Below, one piece after another: positions 22,030 through 32,100 of a stretch of 64,000 nucleotides of DNA; the first letter of the stretch is position 1; every line of letters starts with the position of its first letter. Below the pieces are notes generated by a model. The model was not told where the DNA came from, searched no databases, and saw only the letters and a program-made list of their open reading frames with translations. Both the position numbers and the translations under genes were made by a program. Location of the stretch: positions 62,001 through 126,000 of the forward strand of contig NW_019775514.1 in the NCBI RefSeq assembly GCF_001039355.2. Direction: 5' to 3'. Origin of the DNA: Lingula anatina. Lineage: Eukaryota > Brachiopoda > Lingulata > Lingulida > Lingulidae.

Positions 22030-22281
22030 TGGTCATTATGCTGTTAAGCATTGTATAATATTGCATCAAAATAGAAGAAAACACAATTTTGGGAGCTGCT
22101 GCCATGATGACCATTATGGGAAGACCATGTTACTTATGATTGTCAAACTTTCAAAAAAGAAATACAGGACTAAAATGCAGCCGAGTTGAAAAAGCAGTCT
22201 TCTTTTTCTTGAAGTTATACATTTTAGTGAAATATTCATTTTTATCTTTGTTTCTTTGATATTAACTCTTTTGAGACATAA

Positions 22282-22600
22282 TTACGAAACATAATCTTTA
22301 AGATATCTAGGAGTTTGTCTTTTCCTCGTAGAACGTCTGAGAGTTTCAGTTGGTTGTTCACATGGATCTGACAAAGTTTGAACTTCTTTTCTGTTGTTTT
22401 CGTCCATTTGTGAATGAAGTTCGTGGAGAGAGTCAAGGTCATTGTGAGATTCTCTGTCACATAGATCAGACGAAGTTTGAACTTCTTTTTTTTTTTCGAC
22501 CGTTTGAGGACAAAATTCATGGAGAGAATCAAAGTCAATGTGAGATTCTTTGCCGTTGTCTGCAGTATCTACATTTTCATAGTCTGGACATACAGTATGA
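22282..22600 (-). mobile_element. Retroelement polyprotein C-terminal remnant
   Basis: In minus orientation the frame ending at the TAA at 22282-22284 closes with RRSTRKRQTPRYLKDYVS. A Ser/Arg-Arg tail followed by 'PPRYLKDYV'-like sequence is typical of the end of LTR-retrotransposon integrase/pol proteins. Upstream is a ~105-bp direct repeat encoding ESH-D-DSLHE twice, in frames separated by a slip in an A-run. It is eroded and inactive. The class is likely; the family is uncertain. Confidence 0.45.
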
Positions 22601-23841
22601 GATGCTTTAATTGTTTTGAACAGGTGTATTATTTTTTCTTAGAAATGACATTGATTATGCCAAATGAATATTGGTTTTATTAAAAATTGGTTTCTTGTTT
22701 TGTTTATAAACATGTTGAGTTACCATCCAAGAAAAAATTCTCTAATTCAATGAAGTGAAACACACTAAAAGTTACAGACCAGCAGAAAATTCCACCCCAA
22801 CTCCCTGTACTTAAGAACCATATACTGCCTGCCTGATAATATCTGTCTTAGCTTGTTTCACTAAACCAGTGAACACTTTTCTGGACCTACCTTCAAAATA
22901 CTTGAAGAATCAACAGCGCTAGCAAGAACAGCAACCAGTAGTAGGCTTACCAGCTTAATGGATACCATAAAGTCTGACTTGCCAAGATTTCTAAAACCAG
23001 GGAATCAACAGAACTAAAAAATTAACAATTTGTATGAAAAATAAACTATAATTAAGTCCATTTTTAAAAGAAATAATCAGGGTTCTCTTTTACACCTTAT
23101 TACATCTACCACAAATATTAAACACACTTATAAGTAATAATAATTATAATGATAAGAAGTAGAATACATTTATTATAACTCAAGTCAATTGAGTTGTATA
23201 TTTAAAAGTGGAGAATTCCTAGCTGATATTAAACATTTATGCCTGGTCTTTATGGATCTCTTCAGTCCTGAATCATCTTTATCTCAGTAGGGAAAATACA
23301 AAGCGGTGTGGCTGTACAAATCTGTTACACATGTAGCTCTCGGACTTATCGACTACAATCAAAGACTACTACATGTAACGGGAAGAGACAAAGCTAGGGT
23401 GCCATTTTCATAATAGATATAATGATAAAATATCATCCCCAAATGTTATTGAACAGTCCATGCCTTACCATTTTTCTGTCCAACAGTTCTTAGGAGATTT
23501 GTGTCTTGACTGATGTGTGGAGTTTCAAGGAGGGTGGTATATTTAAATACAATATCATATTGAAATGTATTCCAGATAAAGTTGCTTTGTCACGTACTCT
23601 TGTCCCCTATTCCTTATGTTATCAATCCTATTTTACCAGCAGGTTTCAAAGCCCACCTTTATGTAATAAAATGTAAGCACCAAACTACATGATCATGTGG
23701 GCTGAGACTGAGTGTGTTGAGACCGAGACGTACGTAAGTTGATGCATAGCTTCGGTGCACAGTAAGCCTTCACTGCAGAATTGGTGCTCCATATTGCGGT
23801 TTCTTCCTGAGCGGGTAGGAAAAAAAAAATAATAAAATAAA
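22601..23841. other. Unassigned spacer
   Basis: AT-rich DNA without a recognised gene. Likely further eroded repeat sequence between the retroelement remnant and the next repeat copy, but I cannot name any of it. Confidence 0.35.
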
Positions 23842-24331
23842 CAAGGCAGCAAAGCTGTCATATGTACAGACAAAAACCAGAAAATAACAATGCAGAAAAT
23901 AGGATGCTGTCAATTCTGATGCAATGATGTATTATGCTTACTGTAACTGCATAGCCAACATCAAATTCTAATTCTGCATAACAGTGGATTAGGATGCAAG
24001 TAAAATGTGTAACAAGCATTAGACTGAGTTCCCATACCTAGAGCAATCTAACAGGATCAATTCAACTCCAAGGAGTTTCTCACTAAATTGCTTTCAGCTT
24101 AAGCGGCTTAGGATTCTGGCATGCCAGTTTCAGTAGGCGTGACAGACAGCTAAGCCACTTACATTGATTGCAGTTTAGCGAGAATTCCCTTAGAGATAGA
24201 TCGATCCACAGTTAGCGTGATAGGGTCTGGAAATGGTCCCTAAGGCTTCAGGCTGATAAGAGTTAAAGTTCATACTTTGGAAATGCCAGAATGAGATAAA
24301 GTGAACATTTCGCAAAAATAATTTGCTAAAA

Positions 24332-24375
<44 letters not shown>

Positions 24376-24437
24376 AATAGAGCTGTTTTTCTAATTTGTA
24401 TATCAATCCTAAGAATCATTCTTGTTGAAAAAATACA
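23842..24437 (+). mobile_element. Partial copy of the 17.6-kb repeat element
   Basis: Collinear with 17614-17960: AACAAGGCAGCAAAGCTGTC, ATGTACAGACAAAAA, TGCTGTCAATTCTGATGCAA, AAAATGTGTAACAAGC, AGGCTTCAGG, GAGCTG and ATCCTAA-AATCAT occur in the same order. It is interrupted by a 219-bp MITE at 24022-24240 and an (AT)n run at 24335-24370. It ends where a LINE fragment begins. Confidence 0.75.
24022..24240. mobile_element. Palindromic MITE, 219 bp, TA target site
   Basis: Almost the whole element is two inverted arms of ~90 bp around a ~38-bp centre. For example, TCTCACTAAATTGCTTTCAG on the left pairs with CTGCAATCAATGTAAG-type sequence on the right, both arms ending in GGCTTAG/CTAAGCC. It is flanked by TA at 24020-24021 and 24241-24242. 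The related empty site at 17781-17800 has a single TA at the same point (AAGCG-TA-AGGCTTC), which proves insertion and fixes both ends. Tc1/mariner-type by target duplication. Confidence 0.85.
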
Positions 24438-25050
24438 TTATTGAATATTGAACTGGTCAACTAAGTTTGTTGAATTAAGAGGGCTTTGGTTTTGAAGGCC
24501 CAGTGAGTCGTTAAAGTTTTTGATAAGTCTTTGACATTCTGTGCTAGCAAGAGCACTTGTGATTTTTTTCACTAGAATCTTTGGACCAAGTGTATTTAGG
24601 TGGTTTGGGTTTTAACCTTTTTCTTGACCTTTTTTTGTGGGTGATGTTGCATGGCAGCATATAATGTAGGGGGCAGTGGTATGAGTGGGGGGTTAAATCT
24701 TCAATTTTCATATAGAGAATATTGCAGAAGAGCTCAGTACTACATAAGACATAATCGACAGTGCTGCACCCACCTGGTTGGAAGCTGGTAAAATTCCCTA
24801 ATAGGTCTCCTGCTTTCCTCCCGTTAAGAATTCTAACTTTGCTGGACTTGCATAAGTCTATCAACTTTTTTCCATGCTCGTTTGTTTTGTGCGTGTCCAT
24901 GATTATGACGATCCTAACCGGCAGTACCGGATATTGCTTTGTGACCTTGAGGGGCAATTAGGCTTGGTCTTTGCCGCACGCATGAAAAGTAGTCGATCTA
25001 CCACACGTGGGTCTTTTGTTTTTGACAACTTTTGACTCGTCATCGAGGTG
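24438..25050 (-). mobile_element. LINE endonuclease fragment, inactivated
   Basis: Minus-strand reading shows the C-terminal half of an apurinic-type endonuclease (EEP) domain of a CR1/L2/Crack-like LINE: a 'HGKKLIDLCKSSKVRILNGR' block, GDLLGNFTS, and STVDYVLCS. The usual SDH catalytic motif reads SYH, so the key Asp is changed. There is an in-frame stop (24958-24960) and a frameshift near 24560, after which the linker continues to a stop at 24438-24440. Reverse transcriptase is absent. It lies between the repeat copy and duplication unit B. Confidence 0.65.
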
Positions 25051-25119
25051 CTTGTTCAAGACTACAGACTGATATCTACTAGTACCAAGGAGTTACTCCT
25101 TGGGCCAAGGTAAATTTAT

Positions 25120-25156
<37 letters not shown>

Positions 25157-25251
25157 ACCAATAAACGTATCATTTTACTCTATTACTTATTTCTTTTTGA
25201 TGGTACTTTTACAACCGATCAAAATAAAATATTTTGCGTAACCTTTTGTCT

Positions 25252-25384
25252 TCTCTCAACCAGGGCGACAGATTGATTTCCACAGCTATTCACAGATATG
25301 TCTATAGATAAATAGACAGTCATTTTGGCTCTCAGTCGATTCAGCAAAAAATATCCACAATAATAACTGCAGCCCTGGTTTGGG
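25252..25384. mobile_element. MITE family X copy in unit B
   Basis: Same element and position as 13820-13953. It was therefore present before the duplication and was copied with it. Confidence 0.6.
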
Positions 25385-25516
25385 CTACCTTTTGTCCGTC
25401 ATAGTGTGATAATTAGCTGCATGCCTCTGTCTGAATCGGTATTTTTACCTCAGCAGTGCCGAGCGTCTGTACAGTAATGGTTCAATGTCTATATGAGCTT
25501 TTCTGTACCTGTATTC

Positions 25517-27673
25517 TCAGAGTTTTGAGTTATAATTATTATAATCGAAGTGCGCTTTCCTTATGTTTTCTACGACGTCGAGGAGTCTCAGCCAACAAAT
25601 CTTCTCCACCTCATCTATCCCTCTTAGCAACTCTTGTGTGTTCTCAAGACATTTCTCCATCCCCTTCATAATTGAAGACTTTCGGTTTCCTCTCGCGCAG
25701 ACGACGAATGGAAAGCCAAATTTGGCTTTGTATTTTGTGTTCATTTCGGTCAGTCTTGCCCTTTCTTCGGGCGTTAGATCTACCAACCCAGCAATAGCCT
25801 GCTCTCTCGAGCACTTCTTACTCAACTTCCCAATGACGGCAAGCCGCCCGGCCAGATCCGGTAGACAGCGTAGGATTCCTTCTTTACCTTAAAGATGCAT
25901 ACAAAGTCAATTTTTTGTCACAAAAACCAACCAAATGCCAACATATAGTTTGAAGTAGTGTAACTAAGAAAATTACCAAAAGGCATTGTTTAATTTTACC
26001 CGAAAATGATGTTTGCATGGATTTTTCTGCTAGCAATCTATGCTGTATGTCAATGGGGCAGAAAAGTAGGTCACGAAAGTAGGTTAAATTTCTGACCAAA
26101 AATTTAAAAAAGGAGCAGTCTAAAGCTCTTTTATGGCTGATCGAGTGTTCTATTCAGTTTATCCCTTGGCATGTCGAATTTATTTGAGTTGTATAAGAAA
26201 CTAGTAGAAGTGGTTTCCATGTGTTACTGGGAATCCACACTCCACCGATGCTCGGTTCGTGTGTACCTTTAAAGAAATATATTTTTTATACAAATTACAT
26301 TTTTAATGGAATAAACACGAGTACTGAGAAATAGTAGATGATAATAGGATCTTTGCTAGTGATGGGTATTTCGTTTCCTGATATTTTCAGTTATTTAAAC
26401 GTGTATGGCTTTTGTGCATGATACATTTTTTTGGACTGACCAATTTATCGTGGTCCATTTTCTGTCTAGGTTGACCAGTGCACTCTGCTTTACAATATCA
26501 GAGCACAGAGGGGAATCTTCCCAATTCAGCTCTACAGACTTTTTCGCTCACTTAGTGCCCATTTGCACATCCTCAGGTGTACTTTTTCGAAAGGCAATTT
26601 ATTTAATTTTGAAAGTACCATTTGTTTATCTTTGAATATTTTTCTCTCGTATATGTCGGTATGGGCAAATACTCTGGTAAGCTAAACCCAGCTTACTCAA
26701 AAACATTGCTAAAATTTTATGCAAACATATCGCAATAATTTTAAAATATTTACAGAAAATTGTTGGGGACGACGTTTACGTGTGTACCTTTTTAACATAT
26801 ACGTTATCAAAAACGTGTTTATAACGTTTTTGAAAATGTTTTGAATACGTTTAAAAAAATAACATTTTAGCAACATTTTTGTGTTAGCTGGGTTAAAGTT
26901 TCTTGTACAATTGTGAATTTGGAAAAAAAGAGCCAACATTAAAAGGTTCTTTTGGACATTCCATTTCATTTAAGAAAGTGAAAGTTCGTGTTTTAGAAAC
27001 CTAGCAAACAATCGGAGGGTATTATCTTAACTGTCAGTTGAGAAAAACATGGCTGATTGTCACCTATAAGTAGACCAGTGTAACGAAACTGAGGGTCTTT
27101 GTAACAGAAAGCCCCCCCTCCATTCAGTTATAATGGTTAGGGTTAGCCTAAGTGGGTCAAAATCTAGGGCGAGGCTCGCCTGTACAAATGAATGGGAAGC
27201 GGTCTCTCTCTATCATGGGTGACTCTCTGTCACGTTACACCGGGATTCCGAAGGCGTTTTGTCTTTGTGCAGATGATATTGATTTCAGACAAAGGCCTGA
27301 ATCGGTCAGTCTCTACCCTTGGAAACTCATGACTACCTTGTCGACGAAATTGTAGTTTTAAAAAAAAAGCATTCTCAAACAAAAAATACTTTTGACTTTT
27401 CTCTTTTTATCAAAGTCCAAAGGGGTTTATTTTGATTGGTAAAGATCTGATTTTTCTACTCTGATTATAAGGAAAAACATTCAAATACAATACAGTTTAC
27501 TCACCATACGGTGGAAGATTATCCAGAAATTCACAAATATGTCGGTGAATTTCAGCCACACTGGTAAACGGACGAAGCGTCCAAACTGAAGCCGCACAAA
27601 GTGGATTCTTTTGTACAACGTTACCAAAATGTGCAACGAAAGCTTCGAAATCCATTCTGTTAATCGGGTCCAT
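25517..27673 (-). CDS. URAD: URAD paralogue, copy 3, catalytic His lost
   Basis: Minus strand. Exon 1 is 27673-27505 (donor G|GTGAGT); exon 2 is 25887-25517 (acceptor CTTTAAG|GT), phase 1, giving 179 residues. It is very close to copy 2, with LPDLAG instead of HPDLAG (Leu65), Cys82 for Ser84, and retained SREQ and KFGFPFVVCAR. Compared with copy 2, exon 2 lacks two codons after KTQ/NTQ and has three extra codons before the end (a repeated YN), both in-frame changes. It ends in SKL, a canonical PTS1. Frame, start and splice sites are intact although the introns have been largely replaced, which suggests selection on the protein. Enzymatic loss is inferred from the missing residues. Confidence 0.9.
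25888..27504 (-). other. Intron of URAD copy 3
   Basis: Holds a MITE (26685-26895) and, near 27360-27500, sequence shared with the copy 2 intron. A 67-codon open frame at 27152-27355 sits in a less AT-rich patch; it matches nothing I know and I do not call it a gene. Confidence 0.8.
26685..26895. mobile_element. MITE with AACCCAGC termini
   Basis: The left end AACCCAGCTTACTCAAAAA and TTGCTAAAATTTTAT match the reverse complement of the right end, AACCCAGCTAACACAAAAA and TTGCTAAAATGTTAT. The interior is rich in AACGTT/ACGTTT words. Non-autonomous DNA element with no coding capacity. Target duplication unclear. Confidence 0.7.
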
Positions 27674-27774
27674 CTTCTATCTTTTGGGTTTTTCTGGTTT
27701 CTTAGGTCAGTATACAATTAGAGTCTTCTTCATCAGCCTCGCCCAAAAACACAATCGTAAGTTTCCCTGTTGCA

Positions 27775-27784
27775 AGATATAAAG
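27775..27784 (-). promoter_or_regulatory. TATA-like element upstream of URAD copy 3
   Basis: CTTTATATCT on the minus strand, ~102 bp upstream of the start codon, with the same flanks as the copy 2 element. Inferred core promoter. Confidence 0.3.
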
Positions 27785-28574
27785 GCACTTTAGTCCTTAT
27801 CACTTTAACTTACATTAGAACTTAGAAGATAGCCAAACGATTGACCTTTTTTCAAAACAATAAAATCAGATACCAAAACCCTCAAACTAAACTTCAGCTT
27901 GAATCCCTCGGATCCCGTTTTACACGGGGCGTTTAGCATACAATTTGCGGTATAGAAACAAGACTGGTCCAAACACGGTTTTACGCTACAGGGGGGTGTT
28001 ATTCCCCTTAATATGATCGCTTCCGCTTCTGTTTGAACTAATTGAAATTAATACGATCGACTGGTCGTATCTAGCTCGGGGGGCGCTGTATATGTAGTTT
28101 TCTTACATAATTTACGGGCTAATAAGTTGTTTGTCCTGTAAGCATTTCGGCACAGAAACGTGTTGCGTACAAAGAGCCTAAAAATCCTTTGGCGACACGA
28201 CTTCGGCTTGTAAAATGCGAGAAAAATTAAAAGACAACACTGTAGACAGAGAAAATCCCAGTTTTCGAATTTAAGGGAAATAGTACTAAAAAAACACGAT
28301 TATTAAATCTACGACCTGCTCTGTTGCGGCGGATAAAACTGATCCCCCCTCCATCCAAAAACATATTACATGTAGTTCAACATGTTAGGTACAGCTAAAA
28401 TATTCTGGGGGAAATAATTATATGGTACCGGTAGGTTACCCTCTACCAGGGCCACAGATTAACTTTTCACAGGATATTCAAAAATATGTCTTTAGATAAA
28501 TAGACGATCATTTTACAATTTTTGGATTTTCCCATTTTTCCCTGTATAATCTGCTAGGTCTAGTGTATGTTTGT

Positions 28575-28662
28575 TTTGCCTCAGTTTTCGGCCTTACAAG
28601 CTCACGGTACCCTTACCAGCAGTAAGGGTACCGTGAGCTTGTAAGGCCGAAAATGAGGCAAA
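28575..28662. repeat. Near-perfect long hairpin (41-bp stem)
   Basis: Left stem 28575-28616 and right stem 28622-28662 are reverse complements with only a one-base bulge, around a 5-nt loop CAGCA. The stem contains GGTACC and GCCTTACAAGC. No similar copy was noticed in the window. It could be a recent fold-back insertion, the source of a hairpin RNA, or an assembly artefact. Confidence 0.85.
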
Positions 28663-29048
28663 TGTTTTTTATACAATAATAAAATTTTTCTGAGCTCAGT
28701 ATATTCTTTTAAAGAACCCAGTAGTGTGATGTCAAAGTCAAAGTTTCTCTTTTGGTAAATATTGACTTTCATCAGATCTCGAATTTCCGGATATAAGATA
28801 AAAAATATAAAATTAAAACTTTCTGCACATTTTTTCTAAAGCCTACCTCAGATACTCTGGTCACAATGGAGATTTTCGTCAGTGATGTTGGGCCTGAGCA
28901 CTAGTCAATGAGGTGATTAGATTACCCTAACTGTCCGATATGTGATTTCTCCATCCGTCTCAGTTTAGGCAGTTCAGTACGGGTAGAACTTGTCTCTTTC
29001 ATCTTCTCTCACGCCACATCTGTATCCAGTAACTCTGCTGTTCCCCAT

Positions 29049-29157
29049 GGGGGGGGGGGGGGGGGGGGGGNNNNNNNNNNNNNNNNNNNNNNNNNNNNNN
29101 NNNNNNNNNNNNNNNNNNNNNNNNNNNNNNNNNNNNNNNNNNNNNNNNNNNNGGGGG
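29049..29157. other. Assembly gap (82 N) inside a poly-G run
   Basis: 22 G, then N at 29071-29152, then 5 G. The gap sits in a homopolymer that sequencing fails on; the open frames called across it are meaningless. Confidence 0.95.
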
Positions 29158-32100
29158 TTGAAGGTCGGGGCTATCCCATTGGATTTGTATCTAATACAAC
29201 ACCAATCTGAACCAAGACCAGGGGGCAAAGACGGGGGGAGGGGGAGGCACATTGTGGCACATTTAGGTTATCTTAATTGACTTCAATGGACTCGTTGAAC
29301 AGTAATCAGCCAGACGTTACTGTCTATGTTTGTCACGTGACCGATAGATCTGAGATGCTCTTCATTTTGATTTTGTATATTTTATTGTATGTTTTTTGTA
29401 TGAAGGTATTATACAAATTTTGATTTTGTGAGATTTTATTGGATATGTTAAACTAGCAGTCACCTCATTGTCTCCCTTACAAAAGCGCAAAGTCAGCCAT
29501 TGAAATAAATAAAAACAATATGGATATACTTATTGCAATTATCACACCAAAATATACACAAAAAAATGTGTGTGTGTGTATGTGTGTGTGCGTGCGCGCA
29601 CGCGTGTGCCTGGGTACATGGCTGTAACTAAAAGTTGAGGCAGATCTCTTAGAACGATAATTCAAGTTCCAGTCACAAAAATTACACGCTTTCATAATTT
29701 TTACACAAAGTCGCACCTTACTGGGGTACACCTAACACACTGCTTCTACTCTGCCAATCGTCATTCTATAAAGACGACAGGTGGCGCAGTGGATAGTACT
29801 TGTTCTCATTTTCAATTACACTTTGAATGTGAAAAACAGCACGATAAGCACAGTTCAAATTATGAATGTTTAGGACATTGTAACAATATTTTTGTTTTCA
29901 ATAAAATTGGAACTGAGTGGTGTGCGAACGCACCCGTTTTTGAATGTGTGTGTGCGTGGGTGTGTGCGTTTGCGTGTGCGTCGCACCAGACACAATTGCA
30001 CTTGGTAATAAATCACGCATTTTTAGGTCGTTTCCCTGTCCACCAAGTAATCCAAACACGGTTGAATATTGTCCCATCCTGCATGTTCTGTGAACCATGA
30101 AAAATGTTCCTACCAAAGAAAAGGACTTAGAAATAACGAATTTGGCCCATTTTCTTAAAAACATTTTGTGGCTACATGTATAATAGTCACTGTGATTAAT
30201 TTCAGTGGGCATTATCTAAGAACAGAGTAAAATGAATTTTTAATAGTGCTATCCGTAATTGAAACACGAATATCAAAGGTTTAGTTAAAAATATGTGCCC
30301 TCACAGGGTCGTAGGCAGGGAGGATTCGGAGAGGGATGGGGTAGGGGGGTGAATTTAAGACCCTTTTTGCTCAGGAAAAGGCCTCTCGAAATCGAAATCT
30401 GAACCAGGTTCTATGAATCTCGCAGGTTTCGCAATAAAAAAGTCCACACTTTCAGAACAAGGTCTTCCATCTCTTCGAACTTGTAAGTTACAGCCCTGCC
30501 CAGGCATTTGCCCAGTTGTGTGCGTTTACATGCACATTGGTCATTTGAACAATATCAGCACCAGGCAGGTTAACTTGGTTCTTAAAATATTTTGAATTTT
30601 ATATCATATTATCATCTAGAAACAAAAGAAAAATGAAACCATTGAAGGTTATTTAGCACTTGTATATACATTGAGTTACTGTCATTAAAAAGAAGCCCGA
30701 GAAATTACACCATGTCTTTGCCTTCTTTAGCATTGAATGATACGCAGGTAGTCTTGCAGTTTGTAAGCAAAGGGATTTACACAAATAAGTGTGCACGAGC
30801 GCACACACGTACACACGCATACAAATATTAAGAATACAGTAAATATCTAAATCTAAAAAAACAAAACAAAACGCTTAATGGCTTAAACTTCTCCTGATTC
30901 TTACCAGATTTTTAAAACGTTTAATGTTACATTGATCATATAAGTTCACACGAGTAAATAAGAAATTAAGAAGTTCAGATTTTTCATATATTTCTTCAAA
31001 AGGTTTGTAGAAATTAATGTATTTACGTTTTTTTGTTGTGAACTTTTTTGAGTTTTCGTATTTGAACCTCATCTTTTCCTACTAAAATAAATTTTGGATA
31101 AGTCACGCAAGTATCTTACAAAGATACGTGAGCATGAGTAAACAAAACGGGTACTATACATAATTACCATGCATTAAAACGTTCAAATATTTTACACAAT
31201 TTGATAACTCATATACTAATATTCGTCTGACATTTAGTACTTACTAAAATGGTAAAACATATTCGATCATAACATTTTTTTAAATATAACGAATGTAATT
31301 CAGTATTTTTTTAACAATTAAAAATGTTTCTATCATTGTATGTAGATTCAAGATGTATCCAATGAATATCACTTGGGATAATAACTAATTTTAAAATAAA
31401 TAAAAAACGGAGTAAGACAATAAGACGTGATAGTTGTTTCTTGTCAGGTAAAAGTAGAGAAGACCTCGCTCCCCTTTTCACAATTGCCAAAATGAAACAA
31501 ATTGATATCGTCTTAATAATTGATATCAAGGTTATCATTGCCATTTGCGTTCAATTATAAATCCTCCAATCATTAAAATAATATACATGTGGTTATTTAA
31601 AACGAGCAGTTCGGTTTTAACCTTGCGTCCACGTGCATTGGTTTTTACCCCACTGGTTGTAATTTGTGCTCGCATTTACCTCAACTTTGTCATAGTTCGA
31701 GGTATCTTATGCCAGTAGAGAATTTCAGAGAATTTATTTCCCACGTTATTTCTGCTATCTCTTTGACGTATCCAGTTATCTTATGTAATTTAGTTTGCAA
31801 CTGCTTTCGATGATGAAAAAGATAACATTGTTTTGTGGATTTTAGCGATAATGGACGTTTTTTTTATTGTCTTGAATGTTTTAACGTTTTTAAATGTTAA
31901 ACCGTACTAAGGCCTGATAATGTAACGGTTTATTGGCGCTGGAAATTTGTTGTAAATATTATTCGATGAAGGTCTTTTTTATCTGTGGGAAACCCTGTGA
32001 ATGTTCCTATTAATTTATGAGTAAGATATATTTAGATTGATTTGACATGCCACAATTTCATGTTTTTTCTTTATTTGTAGAGACATGAAATAATAATAAT

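Larger units (their letters stand above)
17617..22245. mobile_element. Large compound inverted-repeat element
   Basis: A nested palindromic block. Inner arms 19311-20235 and 20877-21850 are inverted copies of ~0.95 kb. Outside them, 18185-18408 on the left is an inverted match of 22029-22240 on the right. The start at 17617 (CAAGGCAGCAAAGCTGTC, then ATGTACAGAC) is an inverted match of 20565 downwards. The right side is broken by a LINE piece at 21862-22029. No transposase-like protein is seen. By structure it resembles a fold-back type or other non-autonomous DNA element, but I cannot assign it to a family. A further partial copy lies at 23842-24437. Confidence 0.7.
25104..28985. repeat. Segmental duplication, unit B
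   Basis: Direct partner of unit A (13650-17115) ~11.4 kb away, in the same orientation. It carries URAD copy 3, the family X MITE, and the shared upstream blocks (27670-27850, 28290-28430, 28843-28980). Specific to B: a MITE in the intron (26685-26895), ~430 bp at 27855-28290, and ~400 bp at 28430-28838 with a long hairpin. Confidence 0.8.

Noticed and set aside
17617-24437. CRISPR-like array
   Set aside because: The repeats are ~330-bp monomers and inverted arms in animal DNA, not short direct repeats with unique spacers.
27481-27717. 78-codon minus-strand frame over copy 3 exon 1
   Set aside because: Different frame from the URAD exon, which starts at 27673 and reads into the GTGAGT donor.
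28974-29280. Open frames across the 82-N gap
   Set aside because: They consist of N and G-run translation.
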